Source: Nitrospira sp. (lineage in GTDB: Bacteria > Nitrospirota > Nitrospiria > Nitrospirales > Nitrospiraceae). From it: a DNA stretch of 64,000 bases. Under the pieces are notes generated by a model. That model saw nothing but the letters and a program-made list of their open reading frames with translations. It was not told where the DNA came from and did no database searches. How positions within the stretch are numbered: position 1 is the first letter of the stretch; every line of letters starts with the position of its first letter. The DNA is taken from positions 1-64,000 of the forward strand of contig JAOUMR010000002.1 of NCBI GenBank assembly GCA_029881435.1. Direction: 5' to 3'. The translations under genes and the position numbers were made by a program. This document shows positions 10,468-19,272 of the stretch, piece by piece.

Positions 10468-11184
10468 ATGCAAGAACGCCTACTCGGTGGACTAAAGGTA
10501 CGACTCGCCGGCGGCATCGATGGAGTGGGTGGGGGCGACGGCCCAGTGGTCATGCTGCTCCATGGGTTCGGCGCGCCGGGAGACGATCTGGTACCGCTCG
10601 CCGACGTGATGGATGCACCCAGAGAAACCAGATGGCTCTTTCCCGAAGCGCCGCTTTCACTCAATATAGGTTTGGGTGATTCACGCGCCTGGTGGATCAT
10701 CGACTTTGCGCGCATTCAAGCCGATCGAGAAGCAGGCCGCATTCGTGATTTGTCGGTCGAGGTTCCGCAGGGCCTGGCATTGGCACGTGAGCGTTTTCTC
10801 ACGTTTCTCAAGGAACTCCCGCGACAGCTCCCAATCAACTACTCAAAGACGGTCATCGGTGGGTTCTCACAGGGAGCCATGCTCACGTGCGACGCGGTGC
10901 TCCATACCGATTATCCATTCGCCGGGTTGGTTCAGCTGTCTGGGAACTTGTTGGCTCAGGCGGTCTGGAGTCCACTTATGCCGAAGCGCAAAGGGTTGTC
11001 GGTCTTCCAGAGTCACGGCACGGAGGATGACATCCTTCCGCATATCGGGGCAGAGCGTCTTCGTGATGCGTTGAATCAGGCGGGCCTTGCCGTCGACTGG
11101 CACAGCTTCCGAGGCGGACACGAGATTCCTGAACCGGTCTTGCAACGACTGGGTATGTTCATCACACAGAGACTTTCGGCATGA
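10468..11184 (+). CDS. phospholipase/carboxylesterase-like alpha/beta hydrolase
   Basis: 238 aa with VVMLLHGFGAPGDDLVPL and nucleophile elbow GGFSQGAM; late DxH (FRGGHEIPEP). Confidence 0.83.
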   Translation: MQERLLGGLKVRLAGGIDGVGGGDGPVVMLLHGFGAPGDDLVPLADVMDAPRETRWLFPEAPLSLNIGLGDSRAWWIIDFARIQADREAGRIRDLSVEVPQGLALARERFLTFLKELPRQLPINYSKTVIGGFSQGAMLTCDAVLHTDYPFAGLVQLSGNLLAQAVWSPLMPKRKGLSVFQSHGTEDDILPHIGAERLRDALNQAGLAVDWHSFRGGHEIPEPVLQRLGMFITQRLSA

Positions 11185-11933
11185 CCAGGCAGCCCTTCGA
11201 ACTCACGGGCGCAGACGGTAAACGCATCAAGGGGGATCGTGTCGAGGGGACAACTCGGCAGGTGCTCTTCATCACTGGCTTTCTCTCCAAGCGTTGGGGC
11301 AACAAGAGCAAGGCGTTGGCGCACTGGTGCCAGGAGCGAGGGTGGGGATTCTGTTGTTATGACGTGCGCGGGTTCGGTGACTCCGACGGGCAATTCACGG
11401 ACTACACCCTCTCAGATTGGATTGCCGATGCGCGGACAGTCCTGGAATCCATGAAATCGGGTCCGCCCGTTACTATCGTCGGGAATTCGCTCGGCAGTTG
11501 GATCGCTTGGCTGGTTGCGCAGGAGTTCCCCAGCGTCGAAGAACTCATCCTGATTGCACCCGCGTTCAACATGATGGGCGAGCGAGCCAAAACCATCTCC
11601 AAAGATCGTCTTCATGACTGGCATACCGCTGGATGGATGCCCTGGGATGATGACTCGCTACACAAAGACTGGCTGTTGGCATGGAAATGGGTGGAAGAAA
11701 GCGAGCAGTATTGGGCCAAAACCTTTGACATCCGCCGTCACGTGAAGACGGCGATTCTCCATGGATTGGACGACGCCGTCATCCCACCAGAGGGCAGTCG
11801 GCGCTTTGCCAATGAACTGCGCCGTCGTGAACCGAGCTGTCCGCTTGATCTCCGGCTGATTCCCGGCGACCATCGGCTGAGCAGCCCGGAACACCTAGAG
11901 TTGTTTCGACGATTAGTGATGAGGGAAGTCTGA
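11181..11933 (+). CDS. alpha/beta hydrolase
   Basis: 250 aa; ATGA overlap with upstream gene; VLFITGFLSKRWGNKSKALAHWCQERGWGFCCYDVRGFGDSDG, GNSLGSW, GDHRLS. Confidence 0.85.
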   Translation: MTRQPFELTGADGKRIKGDRVEGTTRQVLFITGFLSKRWGNKSKALAHWCQERGWGFCCYDVRGFGDSDGQFTDYTLSDWIADARTVLESMKSGPPVTIVGNSLGSWIAWLVAQEFPSVEELILIAPAFNMMGERAKTISKDRLHDWHTAGWMPWDDDSLHKDWLLAWKWVEESEQYWAKTFDIRRHVKTAILHGLDDAVIPPEGSRRFANELRRREPSCPLDLRLIPGDHRLSSPEHLELFRRLVMREV

Positions 11934-12100
11934 TGCTGGTATTGATTCACAAAGAATGCGGTGGCCCGGCGCTCGACGAGTCGCCAGTTGGGGAGGTCTG
12001 TGCGATTCCAGTGGATCGCTTTCCCTTCTCCTGCTTCACCTGCCTGGAAGAGATCCTCGACGAGTCAGAGGTGCGGTTATCGGAAGAGTTGGGGATTTAG
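11933..12100 (+). CDS. 55-aa Cys-containing small protein (unknown)
   Basis: Manual translation: MLVLIHKECGGPALDESPVGEVCAIPVDRFPFSCFTCLEEILDESEVRLSEELGI*; TGATG overlap with upstream stop. Confidence 0.5.
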   Translation: MLVLIHKECGGPALDESPVGEVCAIPVDRFPFSCFTCLEEILDESEVRLSEELGI

Positions 12101-12152
12101 CGGATTCCCAGCCATAGAACAGGTCACCGACACATATACTCTATCCTCAGCT

Positions 12153-13370
12153 TTAGCCGACTGGTGTCCGCACATGCTCAGGCCGGAGTCCAAGGCCGAT
12201 CATCCGGCCGGGGATGCGGCGAAGGAAAGGGAATCGTGCCATCAGCCGGAGGGCATAGGGGGGCGTCATCTGAACCTTGCTATCCAGTACCTGTCTGATG
12301 ATGCGGTTCTGGACGATCAGCTGGACTCGTTGCGTCATCTCGGTCGGCCAGGCGCGTCGCGCTTGCACCTTGGCCAAATCCGCTTCGGTCACTCGGCCGT
12401 CGCGCAACGGTTGGGCAAGCACATTCGCCGCTGCCACTGCATCCTGAATGGCCAGGTTGATGCCGACGCCCCCGACCGGCGACATGGCATGGGCCGCGTC
12501 TCCAATACAAAGGAGGCCGGGCTTATACCATTGCCGCAACCGATCGACTTGCACGGTCAGCAATTTAATCGGTTCCCAGTCCTGCAGCTCGTGAACGCGG
12601 TCTGCGGCAAACGGGGCGAGCTTTGCGATACTCTCGCGGAATGGCGGAAGGCCTTGCGCTGGAACCTCGGCAAGTGTGCCCTTGGCAATGATGAAGCCGC
12701 ACTGCCAATAGTCACCACGATTCAACATGATGAAGATGCGACCGGCATCGAAGCGGCCCATCGGATCGACCGGGTCGTCAGCCCTGCGTGATAACCGAAA
12801 CCAGAGCACATCCATCGGGGCGCCGAATTCTTGTACCGACAATCCCGCTCTCTTACGGACAATCGAATGTCGGCCATCGGCTCCCACGACGAGTGCGGTG
12901 CGCACGTATAGCGGCCCCATTGCCGTTTCGGCGCGAAGCCCGACGACCGAACCGTTGCTCTCAATCAGGTCCGTCACCTCGGCGCTCATGCGTACCTGAA
13001 AGGTGGGATACTGGCTCCCCACGTCCACGAGAAAATTAAGGAAATCCCACTGCGGCATGAAAGCGATGTATCGACATCGGGTTGGCACGTGAGAGAAATC
13101 CGCCACCGTGAACTCCAGATCGCCGAACCGTGCGTTGATCCGCATCACCTTCTGGTGAGGCAATCGCAGGAATCGTTCAAGCACCCCCAGCTCGTGCATA
13201 ATTTCTAAGGTCGAGGGGTGCAAGGTGTCGCCGCGAAAATCACGCAGAAAGTCTGCATGCTTCTCAAGGACGAGCACCGACACGCCGGCCCGGTCCAGCA
13301 GCAGGCCCAACATCATGCCGGCCGGTCCTCCGCCGGCGATGCAGCACTGAACTGAGATGGTTTCGGGCAT
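12153..13370 (-). CDS. FAD-dependent monooxygenase/oxidoreductase (UbiH/PHBH-like)
   Basis: 405 aa: CCIAGGGPAGMMLGLLLDRAGVSVLVLEKH (GxGxxG), VVGADGRHSIVRK, LLCIGDAAHAMSPVGGVGINLAIQDA. Confidence 0.92.
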   Translation of the reverse strand: MPETISVQCCIAGGGPAGMMLGLLLDRAGVSVLVLEKHADFLRDFRGDTLHPSTLEIMHELGVLERFLRLPHQKVMRINARFGDLEFTVADFSHVPTRCRYIAFMPQWDFLNFLVDVGSQYPTFQVRMSAEVTDLIESNGSVVGLRAETAMGPLYVRTALVVGADGRHSIVRKRAGLSVQEFGAPMDVLWFRLSRRADDPVDPMGRFDAGRIFIMLNRGDYWQCGFIIAKGTLAEVPAQGLPPFRESIAKLAPFAADRVHELQDWEPIKLLTVQVDRLRQWYKPGLLCIGDAAHAMSPVGGVGINLAIQDAVAAANVLAQPLRDGRVTEADLAKVQARRAWPTEMTQRVQLIVQNRIIRQVLDSKVQMTPPYALRLMARFPFLRRIPGRMIGLGLRPEHVRTPVG

Positions 13371-13425
13371 CAGATCTCCGAGCGTAGATGGAGAAAGCGG
13401 GGAGGGAGGATTATAAGCTGAAAAT

Positions 13426-13524
13426 TCACAATTGGAGAGTCACTGCCAGGCTGGATTCGGAGTAGTTGAGAATGTGCTGAATGGCGTCCCGAATGTGGAA
13501 GAGGTAGATGCGATCGTCCTTCAT
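13426..13524 (-). pseudogene. truncated HEPN (DUF86-like) domain remnant, 32 codons
   Basis: Manual translation MKDDRIYLFHIRDAIQHILNYSESSLAVTLQL*; resembles the N-terminus of DUF86/HEPN partners; ATGA overlap with the MNT gene stop. Confidence 0.65.
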
Positions 13525-13802
13525 AGTGGGACGGCTTCGGCCTGGATACGTTCTTTGAGATAGGGGCTGAGACCTTCATCTGTGAGGACATCGACTTTGC
13601 GCTGCAGGACGGATTCCAGTTCCTGAGTCAGTTCAATCAAATCCAATAGGCTGCGTCCGTTGTCCATCTGCACCAAGAGATCAATGTCGCTGGCTGGCCC
13701 TGCTTCCCCTCGGGCAATCGATCCAAAGACACGGACATGGCGCGCGCCATGAAGTGCGGCGAGTCGGAGGATATCGGTTCGCTTGATCTTAAGAACGTCC
13801 AT
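13521..13802 (-). CDS. MNT-type minimal nucleotidyltransferase (antitoxin of HEPN/MNT pair)
   Basis: HVRVFGSIARGEAGPASDIDLLVQM: GSx10DxD nucleotidyltransferase motif. Start at MDVLKIKRTD. Confidence 0.85.
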   Translation of the reverse strand: MDVLKIKRTDILRLAALHGARHVRVFGSIARGEAGPASDIDLLVQMDNGRSLLDLIELTQELESVLQRKVDVLTDEGLSPYLKERIQAEAVPL

Positions 13803-13878
13803 GGTGACCATGGTCTGCAATCTGATGCTTGAGGACCAGGATACTGGTTTGTTCCGATCCTGACAAGCATTCCAGGCG

Positions 13879-15791
13879 TCACGGTGTAAAGCCGGCCTGC
13901 ACGCGATCCAAAGCGGCCAAGAGGGCGGCGCGATCGTTGGCCTTCACGACCGCGAACAGTTCCATGAGCCACGCGCGGTAGGGAGCAAAGACCTGCTCCT
14001 TTTGGACATAGTGTGTTGTTCCATCAAAACTCCAGTCAGCATGAAAACTCTCGGGTTGTCCTGAGACGAATGCCCACAGTTCTTGGAGTTTCTGAGGAAC
14101 GGCGTTGGCCTTCTTGAGTGCCAGAGCAGTGACAATCTCCAGGACACGAAGCCCAACCGCAGAACTGAGATCCAGGTCAGGCTTCTTCAGTAGCTCTCCG
14201 AGACGGCCGTCGGCGTCGGCATAACGCCCCGTTGTCAGGTACGCTTCTACGAAATTGGCTTGAGCAGACAAGTCGGTTGGATACCGCTCTACCCATTGTT
14301 TCGATAATTCAAAAGCCGATGTATACGCAAAGAGCTTCTCATGATAGACGGCGTTTGCCGTCTGATAGGCCTCGCTATAGTCCGGATACAGCGTCAGCAC
14401 ATTTCGATAAGACTCCGCGGCGGATGGCCAGTCTTCAAGTAAAAAGGCGGCTTTTGCCAAGTTGTTATGAGTCTGTGCCCATCCTTCCGGCAAATGCTCG
14501 CGTGTGCGGACCGTGAGGGCGGCGCGAAAGGCGGTCACGGCGTCAGCGAGGAGCTGGGTGCCGGCCTCCCCCCGGTGCGAATTCCTTGGTTCTTCAGCAC
14601 GTTGCCGAGATTGTTCTCGATGGCAGCCCAGGACTCTGGAAACGCCGACTTCGTATAGACCGTCTGTGCCTCCTTGAATCTGTTTGCCGCCTCTGCCAAG
14701 TTTTCCTGAATGGCGGCATCTATCGTTCGGATGCCGATTCCAGAATTCGCTAGGCCTATTTCCCACTGCATGTCGGCCCAGATGGTTGGCAGGTCCTTCT
14801 TCTCCGCATAACTGAGGCCTTCCTTATAGGCTTTAAGAGCCTCGTCGAATTGATAGCTGGCATAATAGGTATCACCGGTTGCCCTGAACTCGGCTACCAC
14901 TTCCTCAGTTAGCTTGATCAGCTGGCGTCTCGCTTCTTCCAACTGGGCCGGTGTGGACTTGTCCGAGGGCGCTTTCACGGAGAGTGCGTCATGACTGCCT
15001 CGTGGTTCGATATCAGATGAGAATCGCGTGAGTGGGCCTGTGATACGGATGATGTCACCTGAGCCGTATGCGAATGAGGGTTCATCTTGACGGTCGATTT
15101 CCGAGTGACCTTTCGAAAGGGATTCAACCTCCTGCCGCTGCTTCTTCAGCAGTTCCACCTTGCTGGTCGCATGTTGCTCGCAGCGTGCAGCAGCCTGTTT
15201 TAAGTCCTTTCGATAGACTGCGGCGAGGCACTGCTTACCCAAGTCGCTCGATTGCTTGTATTGCTTGACGAGGGCGGTAATCTTTGCGACAACCTCTCCC
15301 TCTTGAAGTCCATGTTCGGTCGCATATTCCTTCACCACCCGCTCCGGATCGACCTCTCCTGCCTTCCCGTCCGGGTTGACCTGGCTCTTCAGCTTCTCCG
15401 GCAGGTTCTCCAAGAATCTTTCGAGTTGTGCGGGAGACAGAAATTCCGAAGAGTCCACCGGCGAGAGGAGAATGTCACTTGTGAGGTCTTTCTTTAGCTC
15501 CAGTTTACCACCGACCGGTGTGGCGATCGCCCAGCCCTTGCGCTTGACAAAGAGCACGATGGTTTGCCCGATTTGATAGGCATCGGGCACCAGCACACGA
15601 TAGCCCCCATCCGATTGCGTCATATAGGGATTGCCGACGTTCACGATCCACACCTGGGCGCCAACGGCCAGCTTCTTTGTTCCTGCGTGGTTTTCCAGCA
15701 CTTGGCCCTGTAATCACTGTTCGGCGCGCGCAAGTCCCACCGGATTCATGAGTACTAACAAGAGCACGGCTATGTAGGTGACCCTGCGCAT
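13879..15791 (-). pseudogene. secreted TPR-repeat protein, disrupted by in-frame TGA (15714-15716) and a frameshift near 14568-14573
   Basis: Signal peptide MRRVTYIAVLLLVLMNPVGLARAEQ*LQGQVLENHAGTKKLAVGAQV... continues in frame into ORF 14535-15701; TPR homology moves to ORF 13879-14766 at a C6 (+ strand) run: ...NNLGNVLKNQGIRTGG / GEAGTQLLADAVTAFRAAL... Confidence 0.75.
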
Positions 15792-16747
15792 TACTCACCC
15801 TTCTCCATGGGAAAACGTAAGTACGTGTTCCCTAAGTTGGCGTAGTTCGAGTAGGTCTTGTAGCCATTCTTCTGGGCTGTGAACTTCACCTGAGCCTGCT
15901 TCTGGCTGGTGACGCGAAAACCAAACGATCCATCGGCTTCCGTTTTTTTCTTCAGGTCGAAATCTGGCAGGGAGACGACGACATCTGGCAGGGGTTCACC
16001 GGTTGCTTCGTCCAGCACAGTTCCTGCGAGCTGTTGCTCGAAGGGCACAGGCGGTTGCTCTGAGGGCACAGTTGGAGGAGGTGGCCCACTGCACTTCGCT
16101 GGGAGATCCAAGGTGAGTCCCACAGCGGTGAGAATGGCCACGGCTAGGCTAGCCAGGGTTTGCCATCTCTCGACGAGCGGTTTGGGTTTTTCAGGCACGC
16201 CCGCGGTCGAGGGCTCATTGTGAATATGGATATCGCCTGCGGCCTGGTAGACGTTCCCTTGCACGGTCCATTGCTGTTGGGCGAAGACCATCTTCGCTTG
16301 GGCTAGCACAGCTGTTTCCTCTGTCGCAGTAATCTCGCTCAGCTGGCGGATGACCGGTTCGCGTCTTTGTACATCGGCAAGAGGAGCGGCTTGCAGGGAT
16401 GTGATGAGTCTTGCGACATCTTCCAGGCGATACCCATGAAATGTCTTAAGAGAGGCGGGGAGCGGTGTCTCGTCCAGCAGGCATGGCACGATGGTTTTCT
16501 TCAGCGCGATGGCCGTGCACCATTCAAACTCGACGAAGTGGGAAGCGGCAGAGTTCTTCGACCAGGCGAGGAGAAACACATCCTGATCGGCAATGGCCTC
16601 GCCCAAGACCTTCGGCCACTTCTGCCCGCCATAAATCTTGTCTTGGTCACGCCAGATGGAAATCTCGGGATGGGCGGTGAGCTGGGCTTCCAGCTGCTCG
16701 ATGAGGGGAAGGTCTGCTCGGGAATAGCTCAAGAAGACGGTCGGCAT
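15791..16747 (-). CDS. TIR-domain protein with TM segment and C-terminal carboxypeptidase-regulatory-like domain
   Basis: MPTVFLSYSRADLPLIEQLEAQL...DVFLLAWSKNSAASHFVEFEWCTAIALKK (TIR_2-like); WTVQGNVYQAAGDIHIHN linker; TM LASLAVAILTAVGLTLDL; LAGTVLDEATGEPLPDVVVSL...GSFGFRV (CarboxypepD_reg-like). Confidence 0.83.
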   Translation of the reverse strand: MPTVFLSYSRADLPLIEQLEAQLTAHPEISIWRDQDKIYGGQKWPKVLGEAIADQDVFLLAWSKNSAASHFVEFEWCTAIALKKTIVPCLLDETPLPASLKTFHGYRLEDVARLITSLQAAPLADVQRREPVIRQLSEITATEETAVLAQAKMVFAQQQWTVQGNVYQAAGDIHIHNEPSTAGVPEKPKPLVERWQTLASLAVAILTAVGLTLDLPAKCSGPPPPTVPSEQPPVPFEQQLAGTVLDEATGEPLPDVVVSLPDFDLKKKTEADGSFGFRVTSQKQAQVKFTAQKNGYKTYSNYANLGNTYLRFPMEKGE

Positions 16748-16950
16748 CTGAGGCATCCTAAGTAGGAAAGCGGAGGGTACCATACCGCAAAGCTTACGAC
16801 TGCTCAAGGCAGTAGGCTCACGGAGGATAGGCTGTGTTGGCGTGGGTCGAAAACCTCCTGCGCACTTCCCTCACTTCAGCAGCTGCAATTGGCCTCTCAG
16901 TTTGACAGTCCTCAGGTGAAGCTCTACGCTCAACGCTGGAGGAGACGCCT

Positions 16951-17277
16951 GTGGAACCTATCGTGGAACAACCAATCATCGAAGAATTCAAGCGACGCGT
17001 TGAAGCACGATTCCCCGGGGAGCTGGTTCGATTGATGATCTTTGGATCAAAAGTTCGGAGGGAGGCGACTCCTGAATCCGATGTAGACCTTCGCGTGGTG
17101 ATGCAATCCGAGAACTGGCGGCTCGGGGATGAGATCCGCGGCGTGGGCTATGCGCTGGAATTAGAACATGGAGTCGTCTTGTCGATTCCGGTGATCAGTC
17201 AGAACCACTACGAACGGCTGCGCACCAACGGGACGCAGTTTTTCCATGCCTTGGAGCAAGAAGGCGTCGTGGTATGA
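16951..17277 (+). CDS. MNT-type nucleotidyltransferase (second copy)
   Basis: 108 aa: VRLMIFGSKVRREATPESDVDLRVVM, GSx10DxD motif. Confidence 0.83.
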   Translation: MEPIVEQPIIEEFKRRVEARFPGELVRLMIFGSKVRREATPESDVDLRVVMQSENWRLGDEIRGVGYALELEHGVVLSIPVISQNHYERLRTNGTQFFHALEQEGVVV

Positions 17278-17483
17278 CGGCGACGCCTCCGCGCGAAGAA
17301 ATCCAGAAAGAATTTCTTCGAGCAGAACAGGCGCTTCGGGCTGCTCAGGGTAGAAAAAGAAAGACCGGCTATTTACTTAGAGGTTGTTGCGGTCGCCAGC
17401 ATCCGTGTCTTCCTATTCGTGACTCGCGTCGCGAATCTGAAGCGTGCGGAAGTAGGTTCAGTAGAAGCCGCGGTCGCGTGTGA
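17274..17483 (+). pseudogene. truncated HEPN-domain remnant
   Basis: N-terminus MTATPPREEIQKEFLRAEQALRAAQ is HEPN-like, then Arg/Ser/Cys-rich non-homologous tail; ATGA overlap with upstream MNT. Confidence 0.6.
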
Positions 17484-17823
17484 GCAGGCGATTTGACTGG
17501 ATAGTCGCATGCGCGCCGATTAGGAAATCGGCTATCATGCGAGTGCGTGTGTTACCCCTCTTCCGATATTGCTTCCATGCAGCACTTGCGGTGAGTGCAG
17601 CAGCTTGATCGAGTGCACTAAAGGCGACGCCTAATTCCTCCATCGCCGCTTGTGCAGCCTCCGGTGTCGGAAAGAAGCCGGCGACTTCTGCCCATACCAC
17701 TTCGCAGGCAATCACTGGCCCCTCACGGAGACAGACACGAAGAGCGGATTTTGAGCGGACTCCGAAGGTGGGGTCAGCCCCGAACACATCGAGCAGCACG
17801 TTGGTGTCGATGGCTGTGATCAC
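17458..17823 (-). CDS. vapC: VapC-like PIN-domain toxin (C-terminus possibly clipped)
   Basis: ITAIDTNVLLDVFGADP...VWAEVAGFF...MIADFLIGAHATIQSNRLLTRDRGFY*, PIN acidic residues present; ends abruptly after DRGFY. Confidence 0.85.
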   Translation of the reverse strand: MITAIDTNVLLDVFGADPTFGVRSKSALRVCLREGPVIACEVVWAEVAGFFPTPEAAQAAMEELGVAFSALDQAAALTASAAWKQYRKRGNTRTRMIADFLIGAHATIQSNRLLTRDRGFY

Positions 17824-18050
17824 ACTGCGTCGGCTTTGCCGCGTAATGTGGTGAGCATTCGATCGGTAGAGTGGCCAAGACGAAGAATCCCATAGACACG
17901 CTCGACGGAGTCAAGCTCAACGGCCTTGGTGGCGACCAGGTGACCCCGTTCAGCCTTGACGTCTAAGACTTGCCCTGGGCGGAGACCAAGCTGTTTGCGA
18001 AGTGGCTTGGGAATGGTGACTTGCCATTTATTCGTGACAGTCATTTTCAT
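17820..18050 (-). CDS. vapB: AbrB/SpoVT-type VapB antitoxin
   Basis: MKMTVTNKWQVTIPKPLRKQLGLRPGQVLDVKAERGHLVATKA; ATGA overlap with vapC. Confidence 0.88.
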   Translation of the reverse strand: MKMTVTNKWQVTIPKPLRKQLGLRPGQVLDVKAERGHLVATKAVELDSVERVYGILRLGHSTDRMLTTLRGKADAV

Positions 18051-18389
18051 AGGAGTATTTGTAAAATCCTACCCCTCGAATGTCAAGATTTAGCGATCAA
18101 GGTGCACATTCACACAGGGTTTTGAACAGCAGCGTGTCTCTAGCTGGTTTACAAGCGGAAAATCTTGGCATGAGTAACTGGGAAAGACAATGAGGATGTT
18201 TGGTATAGGCCAGGTACTGGTGCGAGCCAGCTCTTAGCAACTGATACGGAACGCGAAACTGCTGTTTTGGTTCACGTGTGGCTGGCCTCTTACTGAATTC
18301 TTCGCGTTGACCGCGCTCTCAGTGGAAATGTTCAACAGATCCGGGGTAAGGTGTCACGCAGTTCATTGGGGCCGACACACGATCATCCC

Positions 18390-19196
18390 ATGTCCTCATC
18401 ACGACAGCATAATAGTGGGCCGGATTCAGACGGTCCTGATGTGCCGGAACCCTCCCATGCTGAGCGGGCCAAGACGTTGGTGTATTTGCAGCAGACCGGC
18501 AGTCTGTCGACACTCTCGCGCAAGCAGCCGGGCTGGCCCTTTGGGTCGGTGATGCCCTACGGGTTGGATGCCCAAGGGCAACCGGTCTTTCTGGTCAGCA
18601 CGATGGCGATGCATACGCAAAACCTCCTGGGCGATCCACGTTCCAGCTTACTGGTGACTCCGCCTGAGAGCAGGAGCGATCCACTTGGGGCAGCCAGGGT
18701 AACGCTGATGGGCTCCGTGACCAAGGTGCCGAAAGAGGAAAACGCCGCGGTTCGCGCATGTTACCTGGAACGTCATGCCAACGCCTCCTATTGGGTGGAT
18801 TATCAAGATTTCGGTTTCTTCCGCATGGCGATTACGGAGATTTACTTTGTCGGTGGGTTTGGGTCGATGGGTTGGGTGACACAGGCTGACTATGTCGCGG
18901 CGGACGTGGACCCGCTTGCGGATGCATCCTCGAGCCTGATTCGCGAGCTCAATACCGAGCAAGCGGAGACATTGCTGCTGCTGGCTCGTGCGTTAGGCGA
19001 TGCGGACACGCAGCAGGCGACAGTGACCGCACTGGATCGGTTCGGGTTTCATCTCCGGTTGACCACTCCCGGCCGGATGCAGGGCGGGCGTGTGGCCTTT
19101 ACCGGTCCGGTGCATAACGAATCAGAAGTCAGAGCCAGCTTGGCCGGCCTGGCCGCTCAGGCGAGCGCCGGACTCCACGTCCTGCATTCGCTGTAG
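18390..19196 (+). CDS. HugZ-like pyridoxamine 5'-phosphate oxidase/DUF2470 family protein
   Basis: GSLSTLSRKQPGWPFGSVMPYGLDAQGQPVFLVSTMAMHTQNLLGDPRSSLLV...FFRMAITEIYFVGGFGSMGWV. Confidence 0.85.
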   Translation: MSSSRQHNSGPDSDGPDVPEPSHAERAKTLVYLQQTGSLSTLSRKQPGWPFGSVMPYGLDAQGQPVFLVSTMAMHTQNLLGDPRSSLLVTPPESRSDPLGAARVTLMGSVTKVPKEENAAVRACYLERHANASYWVDYQDFGFFRMAITEIYFVGGFGSMGWVTQADYVAADVDPLADASSSLIRELNTEQAETLLLLARALGDADTQQATVTALDRFGFHLRLTTPGRMQGGRVAFTGPVHNESEVRASLAGLAAQASAGLHVLHSL

Positions 19197-19272
19197 GCGG
19201 ATCTTGCAGGCATTCCTGAGGAGGGCGTGCAGTTCAGCGCGTCTGTCGGTCATTAGCTAGATAGGGGAACGT

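Noticed and set aside
11961-12791. 276-aa + strand ORF overlapping the FAD monooxygenase
   Set aside because: Antisense shadow of a gene with clear FAD motifs; it also overlaps the better supported 55-aa ORF.
14568-14573. Programmed ribosomal frameshifting at the C6/G6 run
   Set aside because: No recognisable slippery heptamer or stimulator, and the gene already carries an upstream stop; simple indel or sequencing error is more likely.
15714-15716. In-frame TGA after the signal peptide of the TPR protein as a possible selenocysteine codon
   Set aside because: No evident SECIS-like hairpin checked or recognised, no known selenoprotein family, and a second lesion (frameshift) downstream makes pseudogenisation simpler.
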